DNA of 64,000 bases from Entonaema liquescens (lineage: Eukaryota; Ascomycota; Sordariomycetes; Xylariales; Xylariaceae): NCBI GenBank assembly GCA_902805475.1, contig CADCSX010000012.1, forward strand, positions 62,001 to 126,000, written 5' to 3'. The position numbers were made by a program, and so were the translations under genes. The notes under the pieces were generated by a model, which saw nothing but the letters and a program-made list of their open reading frames with translations, had not been told where the DNA came from and made no database searches. Each line of letters opens with the position of its first letter. Within the stretch, counting starts at the first letter, position 1. Below, in pieces: positions 46,501 through 57,473 of this stretch.

Positions 46501-46900
46501 ATAATAAAATAAAAAAAAAAATAAATATTTAAAATAAATATTTAAAAAAAAATATTTAATAAAAAAAAGAAATAACGCTTTTTTAATATATATAAAAAGC
46601 AACCGTACTTATTAAATATATCGTTATTATATATTATTAATAAAACTATTAATTATATATTATATAAAAAATAAAAAAAAAATAAAGGAATTTATAAAAA
46701 AATAACGAATAAAATATTAATGCGAAATAATAAGGGTTGTTAAATATGGATAAAAAATAATTATTAAATAATATATTATTAAAAAATAGTGATAAAGATT
46801 AAAAATAAATAAAATAAATTAAGTTTTTTCCGATAAAAATATAATAAAATTTTTAAGTATTTAAAAATTTATTAAAAAAAAATATTAATAATATTTAAAC
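43600..46900 (+). mobile_element. G-biased relic, possibly Ty1/copia-type
   Basis: The plus strand is rich in A and G relative to C over about 3.3 kb. At 44,668-44,755 one frame reads VKYLRMVLR, then INIGLLFDKEG*G*VK. This loosely resembles the region just before the RNase H domain of Ty1/copia polyproteins (a RYLKGT..LGL.F..G.G.L.GYSDAD pattern). The expected SDAD motif and the downstream WKSKRQ block are not convincing, so the assignment is tentative; an unidentified element is equally possible. Confidence 0.3.
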
Positions 46901-46935
46901 TATAAAAAACTATATATATAAATGTAACGTAGTAA

Positions 46936-46984
46936 AAATAATAATAATAATAATATAATAATAATAATAATAATATAATAATAA
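46936..46984. repeat. (AAT)n microsatellite
   Basis: Blocks of AAT/ATA triplets with a TATA interruption repeated between them, near the right end of the AT block. Confidence 0.7.
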
Positions 46985-47785
46985 ATATTATTTTTATAAT
47001 ATTTAATAATTATTTAAATATAAATTATGTAAAATAATATATAATAATTATTAAAAATTAAAAATTAAAAATTTAAATTTTTTAATATTTTATATATATA
47101 ATTATAATTATAATTATATATAAACATTAAATAATTAAAATAAAAATTTTTAAATTAATTTTAATGATTAATATTTTATTAATATATAATAAAATATTAT
47201 GTGTATTATAAATAATATAATTGTTATTAATTTTTAAAAATATTTATTATAATATATATATAATATTATATAATTTAATTTAATTTAATTTAATATTTAA
47301 ATATATAATATTAATATTATTTAAAGATATTTATAATTTAAAATAATTAAATATAATATATTAAACTTTGGAAATTTTTAATGTATTATTTAATATAAAA
47401 TTATATTTAATTTTATTTTTGTAAAAAAATGTTAAAAATAAATTTTTTTAACGAAAATTTTATTACGTAATAACAAAAAAAATAAAATCCATCGGAAATA
47501 ATTTAATTATAAATGTAATTAAAGTTATAATTAAAAATAATTAATATTAACGTAATTTATAAATTAATAATTTATATAAATTTTTAAAAAATTTAAATAA
47601 TTTTTTTTTATTTATTAAAAAATTATTATAATAAAATATAAATATATTTTTTATAATTTTCGTTATATTTATTTTTTAAATTTTTTATTATATTAAATAT
47701 ATAATTAAATATAATTTATTAAATTTTAAAATTTTCAAATATTATATTTATAAAGTTATAAATTTTTTTAATATATTATATTTTT

Positions 47786-48313
47786 AGTTATAGTGCCTTA
47801 CTTTAAGAATCTTCTTAAACGGTATCGGGAATAACTATTGCCTTACCGCTTCGAGAATTTACTTTACACATCTCGCCTCTGATCATGTATGGCAACCAAC
47901 CCCAACTTAGACGAGCAGGCTATCGACTTTTGGGGATTTTCTTTGAAGCTACTTAGCGTATAATCAGTAATGCAAGTGTATGCCAACTATGTGTTTGGCA
48001 ACAGGGCTCGAGCGAATTGATGTGGTTACAAGGAGTGGCTCCAAGCAAAGCCGATCAAGCTGGAACATAAGTATGTCCCTCAGCAAAGGTTCATCTTCTA
48101 TGCGCCTATTGCTTAAGTGGAACAAGAAAACATTGAAAGTGACTAATTGACGAGGAATTATGGAAATAGGAATACTTAAATATCTCTTACTGTATAATTG
48201 TCACTGTCCAAAGCTTGACGGCCGCCATAGCGCTATCAAAGGTTGCTACTTCTCATAACTAATTATTATGCCCTTACTTAAGTAACGAACGGCATTACGA
48301 AGTATCATATTAC
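47786..48313. other. border spacer between AT block and transporter gene
   Basis: First 530 bases of normal composition after the AT block. It holds the 3' flank of the ABC transporter. Translations give only short frames and I recognise no gene, tRNA or repeat here. Confidence 0.6.
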
Positions 48314-51300
48314 TTATTTAGCCCCAGCTCTTACTAATTCTCCAAATTTAGTCTGCTCTTTACTGGATAATGCCATCGGATTACCGACCTCTATGATCTT
48401 TCCTGTATCCATGACAATTACCGTATCAAAATCCATAATCATAGAAAGCCTATGGCTAACCGCAATAACCGTGTATGCCTTAAACTCGCTTCTGATAACC
48501 TCCTGCATCAAACGCTCTGTCTCGTGATCTACGCTCGAGCTCACTTCGTCTAGCAGCAATATACCACCCTCAGAGCCGTCACCCCCAATTCCTAGATTTT
48601 GTGCCCGGACACGCCGTCTTAGCAGAGCACGCCCGAGAGATAGCAACTGCCTCTGCCCAGCGCTCAGAGTCCCTGGGCTCATGCATGCGTTAAGGCCGCC
48701 CCGTTCTTCTATGAACTGCCACAGACCGACGGCATCCAGGACAGATCGGCACGCTTCCGGCGTTGAGACGTCTGACGGATCTAAATTAGCTTTAAAGGTA
48801 GATCCGTCGGGTAGGAACACGGCTTCCTGAGGTACCGCAATGATACGCTGTCGTAGTGTCTGCCGGTCTATACGGTTGAGCGGCGTTTTATCTATTATCG
48901 CCTCACCGGAGGCGCTTGGGAGGGGATCTAGGAGCTTGAGAAGCAGGGCTATGAAGCTCGATTTGCCACTACCAGTTCGGCCGCATATGGCGACTTTTTC
49001 TCCTGAGTTGATCTTTAGTTCTATGTCGCGAAGAGCTAAACTCGACAGGCCCCCGTTTTGACCTTCCGTACTGCATGATAGGTATGTTAGTTATCGTCTT
49101 GTAGCGTAGTAGCCTTGATCGTAAGATTCTTACTTGTAACTCGCAGATACTCCTTTCAAATATACTTCGCCACTATGTGGCCACTGCTGTGGCGGAATGA
49201 TATCCTCGTGATGCCTATCTTCAGGCTTAACATCTTCGTTAAATGCCTTAAGCCTAGCTATGGCTCCAATTGAAGTTTCTAATCTCGTATAATATATGAC
49301 AATGCCTGAAAGGTTTTCGCCAAAATTCATAAGTGTAACCAAAGAGGCACCGGCAAACCCGGAGTTTGAGTGAAGCCGGACTGCGAGAGCGGTTAGTACG
49401 GCTGCCATAACCATGACTACTAGGTCGAGGACGAGGTTTAGCCACTGTTGGACCATGACGAGCAGATAGGCGGGACGTTGGCTGGAATTTATTAAGCGGC
49501 TATTCTTTTCCACGTCTTCGGGAAGAAATCCTATGAACCTCCAGTCAGCGACTACTTTAGCGCGGTGTAGGCAGGCGTCGAAATATTGAAACTTGAAATG
49601 TGGCAAGTGTTGATCGTATTGCTATCCATCCCACGCGCCACTTACCAAAAGCTCTCAAGGTTGCAATACCCTTAAGAGTATCGAGGAAATGCGTACTTAA
49701 AGTAAATATCAGCATATAGTACGTCAGAGAGCCGGTTTGTAACAGCGTACTTACTACAAGGGGCTCTTCGTCTCCAGGTCCAGTAGCCTTAACTGCCTTG
49801 ATGTCCGCAGGTAAAACCTTTGCACTATATAGAGCAGGATTCCAAGGAACGGATAGCTTATGGCCATGAACGGCGACGAAGTAAGCATGACGGCCGCCTG
49901 CCCGATCGCTCGAAAGACCTAGACTTTGATGTCAGAGAATTACGCGTTCGGAAAATATGCGAAGGCTTCTCTCAGCTTCAATGGGAGTAGCAGATATAAT
50001 ATAAAAGAGCTTACGAAGAATAATGTATTCAATAGTCCGCTCGGCAGCTCCGTGTCTATAAGGTTCAAATCCTGCGAAAATAGGTTCGTTACTATACCAG
50101 TATCTGTCGAAGTGAAGAAGCCTAGCGGTGCCTGAATCAACGTTCGCAAGGCGTCGCGGTGAAGATTGGCACCTGCTCTTCTGACAGAGACGATTAAGAT
50201 TGAGACGCCAAATAAGATAAGAGATACCAAGCCGTTGACCTGAAGTACGGCATAGATCCCTGCGTAATAAGCGTATGTGTGTGACGGATGTGTTGAGTAT
50301 ATGTCATCAGACCAATATTTGAGCCCTCGAGTGAGTAAAGTCAGTACAATCCTTGTAGATCATTTTACCCAATGATAGACCCGATAGAGGACACCTATGC
50401 GGTTAAAAATGACGAGAGTTGGTTTTCTAGAGTCAGGAGTAACTTACAGATAGTAGGAAAGTTCGTAAAAAAGCCCCAAAGGGTGGCAAATAAGAAACCA
50501 GCTCCTGCTACAAGCCAGCCCATGCTCCTAAAGTAATGCGTGTAAACCGTTTTATCTCCAACTTGACGCGATTCGTCAGCGTCTGGCACGAGCGACGATG
50601 TGTTGGTTGTGGGTTGGAATAGGGGCGCATTAGATTCCCGCCCGGTTTTCTTTGATGTTGACTTTTCCGAAGAGGAATCGCTATCAGAGGGGTTCGTGAG
50701 CCCCAAACGCTGAACATATCCTTGACGGGTGATTAGTTCGTTGAATCTACCTTGCTCGACCACGGTACCACCTCCGAGTGCTACTATGTAATCGGCTGCG
50801 GGAAGATGCCTGATGCTATGAGTACACAATACGACAGTAGATCGTCTCCGCCTAAGTAATCCGTCTGGTCCGAAGACTTGCCGAAAGACCTGTTCCTCGG
50901 TATCCGCATCTAACCCGCTGAAAATATCGTCTAACACTAGCAAGTCAGACTGAAGATAGAGCGCCCTAGCGAGAGACACGCGTTGCTTCTGCCCCCAGAT
51001 AGAGTAATTCCGTCCGACCCGATATTCGTTCGGTCGCCCTGTGGTAATGTAGCGATATCGAATGTAAGGGCCGTAGCCTCGATGACTTCGGTGTACCTAC
51101 CATTATCAAAGGGGGAGAACCCTACGATGTTGTCTCTTATCGACCCGTTAGAGAGAAACGCCGTCTGTTCGCAGAAGCCGACGTGGGGAAATCTGGTGCT
51201 CAAAACCACGCTACCTCCGCTGAAAGGAATCTCTCCAAGGGCTGCTTTGCAAAGCGTAGATTTCCCCGAGCCGACCGGCCCGACGACAATAGTCAGCGAG

Positions 51301-53260
51301 GACTTGGGAATCCGGGTGTTCACGTTCTGCAAAACGAATTTACCTGCTTCCCAGCCGAACTTCCCGTTCCTAATGACGATCTGGTCTGTTAGGTCCGGCT
51401 GCGGATCAAACGGGGTTAGGGTGTCTGCTTGAATCTTCTCCGAGTCTCGTCTGGAGTCGGTAAGGATTTCTCGAAAATCATGACGAGTCTCACATTCCAA
51501 GAAAGCCTGGATTCGCCCCAGGCAGGCCAGCCCTGAGAGTAGCAAGGGGATGGATTGAAAAACTTGTGATAGGGGGTTAGTCAAAAGCAAGAGGTACGAA
51601 AGGCTCGTAAATATCCTCGCCGCATTCAGCGTTTGCTGCGCAAATGCGAAAGTCAGAGGTGGGGCGAGTAGAAGCGGAATGTACGCGAAGAGGACCGCAA
51701 TGATGCCTATCTTACGGAATCGAGATCCGGCTTCCAGCTCCTCCACGCGGAGCTTCTGTATGAAATCGCTGACGGCGGTAGTGAGGCCTGATATCTTTAG
51801 GTTCTTCATGCTAGAGATGACCGTGGCCGTCATGCCGACGCGTTTTGGACTCCTGCCATCCACGCCCTCTGCGAGTCCCCGGTAAACTTCATAAGGATGG
51901 CCAAGCAGATAAAGCAGACCACCACAATCCCTATCGGCGCTACAAATACTATCCCAAGTTGATTGTACAACATCCAACCCGAGATGGCAACTTGTATAAT
52001 ACTCGCCCAGATGTCATGCAGGGGTTTGAAACCCATGTTTATTCTCTCTATATCCGTACTCATCAATGTCACTGCCGCGCTGTCGTCGCCGGATCCGATG
52101 CGTGCCTTCGTAGCTTTTACGAATGTTTCCGTGACTAATATCGACCTCATCATGGTGAGCATTCGGTGATGAAAGTACCTAGGCGTAAGTAAGTAATAGT
52201 TCTAGCAATTGTTCGAGGAGCCTAACATACCAGCAGAGGGCTGTGGAGATGCTGATCCCCGAATAAATCAGCACGCTGGCACTGATAAAGCCGTATCCAA
52301 CGTTTGCGTCAACTTCCGGTTCGGAAAGGCGCTCCAGCAGTTTTTCGATGAAAAACGGTTGACAGAACGTGAAACCAAGAAGCGCCAAGCGTGGGAAGAT
52401 AGGAAGAATAAGAGGAACCTTCAATGTGCGCGTCAAAACCTTTACGAGGTAGAACTCGTCGCTCTTCATTTCTGAATAGTTCATGTTCTTGGAGAACTGT
52501 TCATGGAGTAACCTACCGTCCAGAGAGCTGTCCAAGGGGTAAAGGTCATTTATCGTCAAAATTTTCTTATAGCCCTCCAAGAAAACCTTGTTAAGCCAAA
52601 AGTACACGCCGAGAGAAAATATCCCGCTTGTCTGCTCCGGGCTATGCTCTTTCTCATTCCAGCTGACCCATTTTGATTTTCGTTGTGCTTCTAGAAGCAA
52701 TATTCCGGCCTTCAGGGCCATTGCCGCGCAGAATATGCTGCTATATGTGAGTTCGGGCTTATCACCCGATGATAGGAACAGCGTTCTTGCTTGAGCTGCA
52801 TCTAGCAGTAGGGTCAGGAACAAGTAGCTGTTCAGCAGTACGGATGGCCTCGGGCTCTTGCTATGGTCGACAAGACTGAGCGTTATCATGAGCAACGCCG
52901 ATACAAGCTTAAGAACCGAGGAAGCTATAAACATGCTGGTTACATGGAAGGATCCCACCGCAACCAGGATGAGGAGTGAAAGTTCAAGTCCGACATAAGT
53001 TGTGATGGCACCCTATAGTTTCTTAGTTGACGTGTCTTGATTATATACTAGAGTACCAAGCCTACCAGTTTGATAAGTTGAAAGGTTGGGGCATTCACTA
53101 CCGTCGGCTTTCGTGCCTGGTAAAGCGTCCTCCATAATGATGCGATAATGAACAGTACCGACGGTATAATTGAGAAGAAGAGCTGCTCAAACTGCACGCT
53201 GAAATCGAAGCCTTCTTGGTTCAGTTGAAGTAAGTTCTCCTCTCCGGTAGAGAAAGGCAT
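48314..53260 (-). CDS. ABCC-type multidrug transporter, full-length model with two single-base frameshifts
   Basis: Plasma- or vacuolar-membrane ABC exporter of the fungal MRP-like (ABCC) family. Exons: 53260-53057, 53012-52231, 52178-50448, 50325-50015, 49918-49755, 49695-49646, 49530-49134, 49070-48314. Domain order is N-terminal membrane region (GFDFSVQFEQ start typical of the family), TMD1, NBD1, TMD2, NBD2. NBD1 has Walker A GPVGSGKST (about residue 631) and Walker B followed by Asp (VLDDIFSGLD), the usual degenerate site. NBD2 has GRTGSGKSS (about 1247), signature LSAGQRQ (about 1351), LLLDEVSSSVD and VSHRL. Two bases are missing in exon 3. At 51,843-51,846 an A run is 4 instead of 5, just before the KRVGMTA segment; at 50,992-50,996 a G run is 5 instead of 6, inside the NBD1 LSGGQ signature. 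With both counted, the model is exactly 1465 codons plus stop, normal for the family; as read, the protein would stop near residue 444. Substrate is unknown. The weakest junction is the first intron (44 nt, donor GTACTC). Confidence 0.88.
50992..50996 (-). other. frameshift in G run, NBD1 signature of ABC transporter
   Basis: The minus strand reads TCT followed by five G and CAGAAGCAACGCGTG. Six G would give the expected S-G-G-Q-K-Q-R-V signature followed by SLARAL in the frame used downstream. The frame before the run ends in nonsense-bearing sequence, while the downstream frame is perfectly conserved. No intron signals are present here. Confidence 0.85.
51843..51846 (-). other. frameshift in A run, TMD1 of ABC transporter
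   Basis: The minus strand reads GTC, CC-free CAAAA, CGCGTCGGC. Five A would join the upstream RAWMAGVQ frame to the downstream KRVGMTATVISSMKNLK frame, a junction well conserved in ABCC proteins. With four A the upstream frame stops a few codons later. No splice sites fit. Confidence 0.85.
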
Positions 53261-53949
53261 TTTGAGCGCACGGTTTTCAGCTCGAGCTGGCTTCAGAGTT
53301 GTTGCAATAGCAAGCAGTACCTCGTCCTTTGAAAAGACGTTTGCGTCCCTACCTGCGGTGCCAACTCAATTATCGGGTTCAATTCAGAATGCACAGTATA
53401 GAAGCAGCGATTTTGTGAGGCTGTAGGAAACCACATGGTAATCCTCTGTTCCTTCAGTGATTATGGCGACACGTTAATATAGCAGAACTGCAAGGGTATA
53501 GGTTCCTTGTTATAGCAGAATTCCGAGCTCCGAATTCCGATGTAATAGTAGTCGATTCCCTAAATGAAGGCGCTAACATCATAGCCGCCGCAATTGCGTA
53601 ATCATAACGAGCAACAGGTATCGTCTCTCCTCTCGGTAGGTTCTTTAGAATAAAACAAACCGGACATATTCATCCTTCTTTCTCTGGCTAACAGAAGGTC
53701 ATTGGGAATTCATGCGTGGTTGTCTTTCTGTTTTTGTGGCTTCCCAATCTAATTGTATACGATCCGATGCTGAGGTGTAGAGAAACAGTAACCTAGAATG
53801 AGGCGCAAGGCACCCTCGAACCAAAACTCAACATTGTGAGTCGAATGCCATTTAAAGTAAGGTGAAATATAAATAAATAATCAGGAACTTTGTTTAAACT
53901 ACCAAGTAACCGCAGTAAATAATCTGCTAATTGATGTTGTCTAAATAGA
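53261..53949. other. intergenic: ABC transporter promoter / GH43 3' flank
   Basis: About 690 bases between the GH43 stop and the transporter start; both genes point left. The bases before the transporter ATG give an A at -3 (CTCAAAATG). A 10-base phrase TATAGCAGAA occurs twice near 53,480 and 53,513. No coding frame or RNA gene is recognised. Confidence 0.55.
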
Positions 53950-55064
53950 CTATATCGTCGGCCATCCGTCAACCCAATTTATGACATTCCATCCAAATTT
54001 AGACTGAGGATAATCTACACCAACATTTAGGTCGACTATGGGCACGTTAATATAATCATAGACCTTCGCATATTGGATTGGGAGTACTTACGATAATGGT
54101 AATAAAGAACATCGCCGTGTGCGTCATCGTGGAAAACTCCTTGCCCACCCGGAGCATATATGTTCCCGTGGCTAGCGAGCACAGTTGTTCCGCCACCGTC
54201 TGTGCAAGCGCGCCCTTCCTTATCGACATAGGGCCCGGCTGGGTTATCGCTTCGGCAGACGGTAATGTGGTAGACCTGGTCGATCGGATCGGTGTCTGGG
54301 TGATACACGCAGCAGATACCTTTACTTAGAAATTGGTACCAGAGGTTGTCGCGCTTCCAGATGAAAGCGCCTTCCATCTTATGGTTGCCCGAAGGCTCAT
54401 ATGCGATCTGGTGTTCGTTGCCCGACCTGAAGACGTACTCGCCGTTGATGGCTACTCTGGCCTGGTAGATATTATTCCAGTATGAGCCCCACTGCAGATA
54501 CCATTCATTGGGGCCCGTGCCGTTGACGACGTTTGAGTCGATGGCGTTATATGGACTGCTCCCTGACGAAGTCACTACAATTCCTTGGTCCTTCCAGGAT
54601 CCGGATTCAAGCGTGGTGGAAGTTGCGTAACCGATAGCAGAGTTGTGACTCGAGGATGTCGATACCGAGTAGAAGCAGTAATAAATACCTCGGATGTAGA
54701 CTACGTCGGGGGCCCATAGCTATACCTCATTTTATCGTAAGTAAGACGTTCTTATGATGCTCTAAGAGTTTTTGGGAGAATCGTTGTTATAATTACTAAC
54801 CTCCTTGTTCCCTGGCATGTCAATAATGCTAGCGCCTTGAATCACGCTACCGCTCCGTGTCCAAGGTCCCGACAGGTCGTTTGCAGTCGAGATGCCGATC
54901 AGGTCTAAGGTTGAGAATCGGAAATATTTGCCATCTGCACGCTTTACGACAGCAGGGTCGTGGGTGAAGCATTCCCCAGAGCACGCGCCGGGGTTTGGAT
55001 ATTGAGCTTGAGCGATAGATGCTAGGGAAACCAGCAAGAACGCTGGTATAGTTGAGAACAACAT
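53950..55064 (-). CDS. secreted GH43 arabinan endo-1,5-alpha-L-arabinosidase
   Basis: Predicted extracellular enzyme that cuts alpha-1,5-arabinan side chains of pectin. Exons 55064-54801, 54719-54092, 54035-53950; 325 residues, the normal size of a single-domain GH43 arabinanase. Residues 1-20 form a signal peptide (hydrophobic core, cleavage after AQA). The three GH43 acidic residues are visible: Asp36 in FTHDPAVV (general base), Asp149 in NAIDSNV (pKa modulator) and Glu204 in KMEGAF (general acid). The end FGWNVINWVDGWP matches the conserved C-terminus of the family. Donors are GTTAGT and GTAAGT; both acceptors are ATAG. The frame is intact. It lies between the transporter and the divergent effector candidate and shares the 1.5 kb upstream region with the latter, so joint plant-induced expression is possible but unproven. 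Related beta-xylosidase or exo-arabinanase activity cannot be excluded, but WAPDVV and MEGAF fit endo-arabinanases best. Confidence 0.92.
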
Positions 55065-56539
55065 TATGAGGTCCTATTACTTCACCGCGCAGACCCGAAA
55101 ATACACCACAGGTGCGCACTTCTGGCACGACATGGTGGCTCTCGTCTGCGGATACCGCATCTTATACGTGATACATCTAAGAGTATGCCTACGGATCCAG
55201 TTGGGTTCAGCCCGGGCTAAGCCGAAAGCGACAAGATTGCAACTACTACTGTCGAGCTATAGTAGCTTACCCTCTGCAAGAGATTTGGTTGGAGATGGGT
55301 CCTCTCCTTGATGGGAATCTCGGCTAGCAACTTACTCCATATGTAACCATGCCACCGCGGCTGAATATGGGGCCTGCTTACAAAAATGGAACTAACAAGC
55401 CACGCAGCCACGAAGGCTCTGAAACACCAAGACTAAGGCTGTCCGGCATTAATTATCCCGCTCACCATCGCAGTTCGCTTCGCTTGCCAAGCAGGGTTTC
55501 CATATTCAGCTCTGTCTCCTCTGTAACGCCTCATTGTCGGCAGGATATTACAGGACCAGAGTAGACGATATCCGTTTATCCCATTCCAGATTATTAAGTA
55601 TTTTTGTCCACGCAGTAATTATACCCACCTCAGTTATTCAACTAGCGAATGACTTTTCGGGTTTGTGAAATGTTGAGGTTGGTTACGTAAGGTCAGCCCT
55701 TTCGAAATTACTTGCACAATAAAGATATAAGATCTATTTAAAATTTGACGATCGGGGACGATCTTTTGCTTCCCGAAAGTCTTGGGGCATTGCCACGTTC
55801 ATGCTGTGCCGCAAGCCGAGCCAAAAATATCTCATGGGAAAGCCTACATGCTTAATGTTTAAACAAAAGTACATTTCTAAATGAGTCGGCATGCAGGCAT
55901 GCCACTAACAGCAGGTGGTAACATGTCGCGAGAGGTTTTAAACTCTATGTCCAATTAAGTAAGATTCCTTCAACCTAATCCAACTTAAGCTTAATTACTT
56001 CATAGATTGGACCCCCTTTTAAGATTTATCCAAGTAAATATATCCCGTTCCTAGTAGCCCTACGGAGAAAGTACATTGTAAACTACCTTAACTCAAGTCC
56101 GTTATAGCTTCGTAATGTTCACAAACGGTATGTTGTTACGTTACATCTACCTAGGTTAAGTCCTACCGATGGGGGCTTTACTTATTATCGCCGAGTCTAG
56201 CGTGGTCTTGAAGTTGCGATGAGGTACATAGTATATAGTCTCAACTTAGCGTCGCAAGGACTAAGATCAAGTTAACAAGCAAGGCCAGAATAGTCGGCTT
56301 GGATTTCGCATAATGTCACTTGCCTAATTGATTCAGGCCATTAAGATAAAAAAGGAGCCTAATTTAGTGACGTTGTTTCGGTTAGCGATTCGGCGTGTCC
56401 TTAGTAAGATATAGGATTTAAACCGTACCATGAAGGTATATAGCATCGACTTCCTATAGTAGTCAGTATTTACTTGAAAGCGAGGTTTCCTTTGCACTCA
56501 AGTTAGAACCAAAATAAGGCATCATATAGGAAATCCAAC
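55065..56539. promoter_or_regulatory. divergent intergenic region between GH43 and effector candidate
   Basis: 1.47 kb separating two genes transcribed away from each other, so it must hold both promoters. Short frames in its left third (for example 55,217-55,411 minus, 55,349-55,564 plus) have no recognisable domain, start context or family resemblance. A 16-base palindrome lies at 55,888-55,903. No further coding sequence is seen. Confidence 0.55.
55888..55903. promoter_or_regulatory. GGCATGC-AG-GCATGCC palindrome
   Basis: Two perfect 7-base inverted arms separated by AG, in the shared promoter region about 640 bases upstream of the effector candidate start. The form suits a dimeric DNA-binding protein, but it is not the CGG/CCG type usual for Zn2Cys6 factors. 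Function is unknown. Confidence 0.35.
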
Positions 56540-57473
56540 ATGAAGGTGTTTTCTACATTGGTCTGTCTTCTTACCGGAGCCGTAGCATCCACGGTACGTC
56601 CGTCACACCATAGTTTCTTCTTATCTTGTCGTCGCTAATATAGATGCATGCAGGCGTTGCCGGCTGAGAATTCTGCTGGGACTGAGTTGGCTGTGTCAAA
56701 GATAACATGGACTGGTCAAGTCAAGCGAGGCGAGCCCGCCGTATCTATCACAGGCACTGCAGAAGTAAGTCGGCACCTTCGAAGCAATCCAGCCGGTTTA
56801 TTTTGAACTCTGCTAACCCGGCGTCGCAGGAGATCTACGGAAAGATTACGGAAATAAACCCGAACTACGACTACGAGCTAGGCTTGAACAGCCCTCAGTC
56901 GACCGTGAAGAGGAGGGATCTTGAGCCTATCAAGAAGCGGGCAACCACGTCAGATGTATGTCCAATCTCCGTTAATATGAATGCCATTGATTCTAATGCA
57001 TCCAATCTATCCCAGGACTACACGTGCGCCTATGGGAATGATGTCAACGCTGAATCGATCGGTGTTGGGGTCAGATATTTGTACAGCATTGCCAATGGTG
57101 ACTGCGCTGCACCACCCGGAAGTCCTGGAGTGGGCGGATGTAGCGTTAGCAGTTGTAATGCCGGCGCAGGCATCTTTTTATGCAATGATTCCAACAAGCA
57201 GTTGCATAACCCTTGCAGTATTGTGGCGGAGTAAGTCCTTTATCATTCGAAAGGGGGGGTTAAACTAACATGCTACCTACCTAGTAATGCTGTTGAGGTC
57301 TTGATTAACTGCCAACGGAGTACCTATAATGGTGGCAATAGCTGGACTACGAACACACACGGACAAGTAAGTTTTGATCAGCTTAGCGGTGGCATCGACA
57401 GATGTGAACTAACACGTGGTTCTAGATATTTTCGAAAGACCGAAGTTGGAACGTCATACTAAATAAGTGTTAA
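56540..57473 (+). CDS. small secreted cysteine-rich protein, effector candidate
   Basis: Exons 56540-56593, 56654-56764, 56830-57230, 57285-57366, 57426-57473; 231 residues. All four introns (54-66 nt) have GTACGT or GTAAGT donors. Residues 1-17 are a signal peptide (MKVFSTLVCLLTGAVAS). A pro-region follows, with dibasic Kex2-type sites at 42-43 (KR), 82-84 (KRR) and 90-92 (KKR). The mature part from about residue 93 has nine cysteines in about 139 residues and no membrane segment. Its pattern (GVRYLY..., C..SC near A.IFLCND, IADNAV-like turn, terminal WNVI.NKC) resembles a widespread group of fungal secreted proteins of unknown role, from memory of that pattern only. It lies 8.8 kb from the AT block, a usual setting for plant-pathogen effectors. 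No enzyme motif is seen. Function and host target are unknown; an odd cysteine number suggests one free or intermolecular thiol. Confidence 0.85.

Larger units (their letters stand above)
1..47785. repeat. AT-rich, RIP-like transposon graveyard (AT isochore)
   Basis: A continuous block of A and T with G+C of only about 10-15% by eye. Stops are so dense that just one frame above 60 codons exists in nearly 48 kb. TpA is very frequent, and surviving C residues are often in CpG or CpC. This is what repeat-induced point mutation (C to T, mainly at CpA, on both strands) leaves behind. Readable relics inside it (a LINE, MITE copies, a second repeat pair) show that it was made of mobile elements. The right border is abrupt: within about 30 bases around 47,785 the sequence passes to ordinary composition. 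No live gene, tRNA or rRNA is seen. Stretches not listed separately hold no element I can identify. A centromeric or pericentromeric position is possible but not shown by sequence. Confidence 0.9.

Noticed and set aside
1..47785. Mitochondrial origin of the AT-rich block
   Set aside because: No cox, cob, nad or atp frames, no tRNA or rRNA, and it joins nuclear intron-containing genes; a nuclear RIP block explains it better.
55217..55564. Short frames upstream of GH43
   Set aside because: Opposite-strand frames of 60-80 codons with no domain or start context; likely chance in promoter DNA.
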